The notes beneath the pieces were generated by a model. It made no database searches and was not told where the DNA came from. It saw only the letters and a program-made list of their open reading frames with translations. From NCBI GenBank assembly GCA_007130545.1, contig SLSG01000119.1:1-6554 (forward strand): DNA of 6,554 bases, read 5' to 3'. Both the position numbers and the translations under genes were made by a program. The number at the start of each line of letters is the position of its first letter. The stretch's first letter is position 1. Of the stretch, positions 5,549-6,554 are shown piece after piece. This DNA is from Bacteroidales bacterium (GTDB lineage: Bacteria > Bacteroidota > Bacteroidia > Bacteroidales > UBA7960).

Positions 5549-6547
5549 ATGAGTCCATTAACCGTTTCGGGTTCACCCCATGTGCATACTGAGCAGTCGG
5601 TGAGCAAGGTCATGTATGGCGTGGTCTATTCGCTGATTCCGGCCATGCTGGTATCTTTTTATTTCTTCGGACTGGCTGCCATACTGGTGACCCTGACTGC
5701 CGTGGTGTCCTGCCTGGCCTTCGAATATGTTATACAGAAATACCTGATCAAGGGTCCGACGACGATCGGGGACGGTTCTGCCATCATCACCGGTATCCTT
5801 TTGGCGTTCAACGTGCCTTCCAGTCTGCCGCTCGGCATGGTGGTCATCGGCTCGGCCGTGGCCATCGGGATGGCGAAGATGACGTTTGGCGGACTGGGAA
5901 AAAATCCGTTTAACCCGGCCCTGGTGGGAAGGGTGTTTTTGATGATCTCGTTCCCGGTGCAAATGACCAGCTGGCCCAAGCCCACCGCATTCAGCACCCA
6001 GCTGACCGATGTGGTGACGGGCCCCACTCCGCTGGACGTCCTGAAAGGCGGTTTGGCACGGGGAGAAAGCGTCAGTGAGATCATGCCGCAGATTCCGGAA
6101 TATGTGAACCTGCTGATGGGCAATATGGGGGGCTCGATCGGGGAAATATCGGCCCTGGCATTGATCATTGGCGGAATCTATATGCTGGTCAAAAAAATCA
6201 TCACCTGGCACATACCGGTGGCCTATCTGGGGTCGGTGGTCATTTTCTCCGGCATTTTCTGGCTGATTGATCCGACCTATTATGTGGACCCCTTGTTTCA
6301 TCTGATTACTGGCGGACTCATGCTGGGGGCGCTTTACATGGCCACCGACATGGTGACGAGTCCGATGTCCCCCACCGGCATGCTCATATTTGGAGTCGGA
6401 TGCGGGGTGCTGACCATGGTGATCCGGCTGTTCGGCGCCTATCCGGAAGGGGTCTCGTTTGCGATACTGATTATGAATGCATTTGTACCCTTGATCAACC
6501 GGGGTTTTAAACCCAAGCGATTTGGAGAGGAGGTGAAACATGGCTAA
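5549..6547 (+). CDS. rnfD: Rnf electron transport complex subunit RnfD (membrane, covalent flavin)
   Basis: Integral membrane subunit, homologous to NqrB, that carries a covalently bound FMN and takes part in coupling electron flow to ion export. The 332 residues have many hydrophobic segments: pairs near 22-59, several between 75 and 140, and more in the C-terminal half (IGEISALALIIGGIYMLV, AYLGSVVIFSGIFWLI, the GGLMLGALYMATDM region). The N-terminal SPHVHTEQSVSKVMYGV and N119-P-F-N-P-A124 (KNPFNPALVGR) are family hallmarks, as is the ending MSPTGMLIFGVGCGVLTMVIRLFG. Thr160 in D154-V-V-T-G-P-T160-P-L is the likely FMN phosphoester site, by position and by likeness to DxxSGAT; the usual Ala is Pro here. 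ATG at 5549 is the first in frame and gives the normal N-terminus. Its last 8 bases overlap rnfG, suggesting translational coupling. An ApbE flavin transferase would be needed but is not in this window. Confidence 0.95.
   Translation: MSPLTVSGSPHVHTEQSVSKVMYGVVYSLIPAMLVSFYFFGLAAILVTLTAVVSCLAFEYVIQKYLIKGPTTIGDGSAIITGILLAFNVPSSLPLGMVVIGSAVAIGMAKMTFGGLGKNPFNPALVGRVFLMISFPVQMTSWPKPTAFSTQLTDVVTGPTPLDVLKGGLARGESVSEIMPQIPEYVNLLMGNMGGSIGEISALALIIGGIYMLVKKIITWHIPVAYLGSVVIFSGIFWLIDPTYYVDPLFHLITGGLMLGALYMATDMVTSPMSPTGMLIFGVGCGVLTMVIRLFGAYPEGVSFAILIMNAFVPLINRGFKPKRFGEEVKHG
6529..6536 (+). promoter_or_regulatory. Consensus ribosome binding site for rnfG
   Basis: GGAGGTGA, a full-length match to the anti-Shine-Dalgarno sequence, lies inside the end of rnfD; its GGAGG core is 6 bases from the ATG at 6540. 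It is notable because neighbouring rnfB and rnfD starts have no such site and Bacteroidetes genes usually lack strong ones. Confidence 0.7.
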
Positions 6548-6554
6548 GAAAGAA
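6540..6554 (+). CDS. rnfG: Start of rnfG, truncated by right edge
   Basis: Only five codons are visible (MAKKE). The call rests on position: an ATG 6 bases after a GGAGG core, overlapping the last 8 bases of rnfD, exactly where rnfG lies in Bacteroidetes rnf operons, and the MAK start common there. RnfG is a periplasmic-facing subunit with a covalently bound FMN. Nothing of its domains can be checked here. Confidence 0.7.

Noticed and set aside
5573..6541. Open frame of 322 codons on the minus strand
   Set aside because: It is antisense to rnfD along nearly its whole length; its Gln/His/Arg/Asp-rich product is the shadow of hydrophobic codons.

Overview
The window looks like chromosomal DNA from a fairly GC-rich Bacteroidetes (probably Bacteroidales-like) bacterium. 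Three things support this: the gene order rseC-rnfB-rnfC-rnfD-rnfG, the long three-domain form of IspG, and several upstream sequences matching the Bacteroidetes -7 promoter consensus TAnnTTTG. No RNA gene, insertion sequence, CRISPR array or phage gene was seen.

Left part, minus strand (1-2515): ispG (last-but-one step of the MEP isoprenoid pathway) is followed 46 bases downstream by the N-terminal 190 codons of trkA, a nucleotide-sensing subunit of a K+ uptake system that runs off the left edge. ispG carries two alanine-rich tetrapeptide-repeat blocks inside its middle domain. The TrkA fragment has an eroded nucleotide-binding glycine motif.

Middle (2516-3288): a short divergent region separates ispG from a plus-strand rseC-family membrane protein gene. 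A 233-base noncoding stretch follows it, with a good Bacteroidetes-type promoter and an overlapping inverted repeat in front of rnfB.

Right part, plus strand (3289-6554): rnfB, rnfC, rnfD and the first five codons of rnfG, tightly packed (gaps of 37 and 18 bases, then an 8-base overlap). They encode part of the Rnf complex, a membrane ferredoxin:NAD+ oxidoreductase that couples electron transfer to Na+ or H+ export. RnfB carries the iron-sulfur relay, RnfC the NADH/FMN side and two further clusters, and RnfD is a membrane subunit with a probable covalently bound flavin. rnfG, and probably rnfE and rnfA, continue beyond the right edge.

Most of this is well-known housekeeping and energy metabolism. 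I see no evidence for a wholly new system. The points most worth a second look are the paired tetrapeptide repeats in ispG, the dyad over the rnf promoter, the altered TrkA nucleotide site and the altered flavinylation motif in RnfD.
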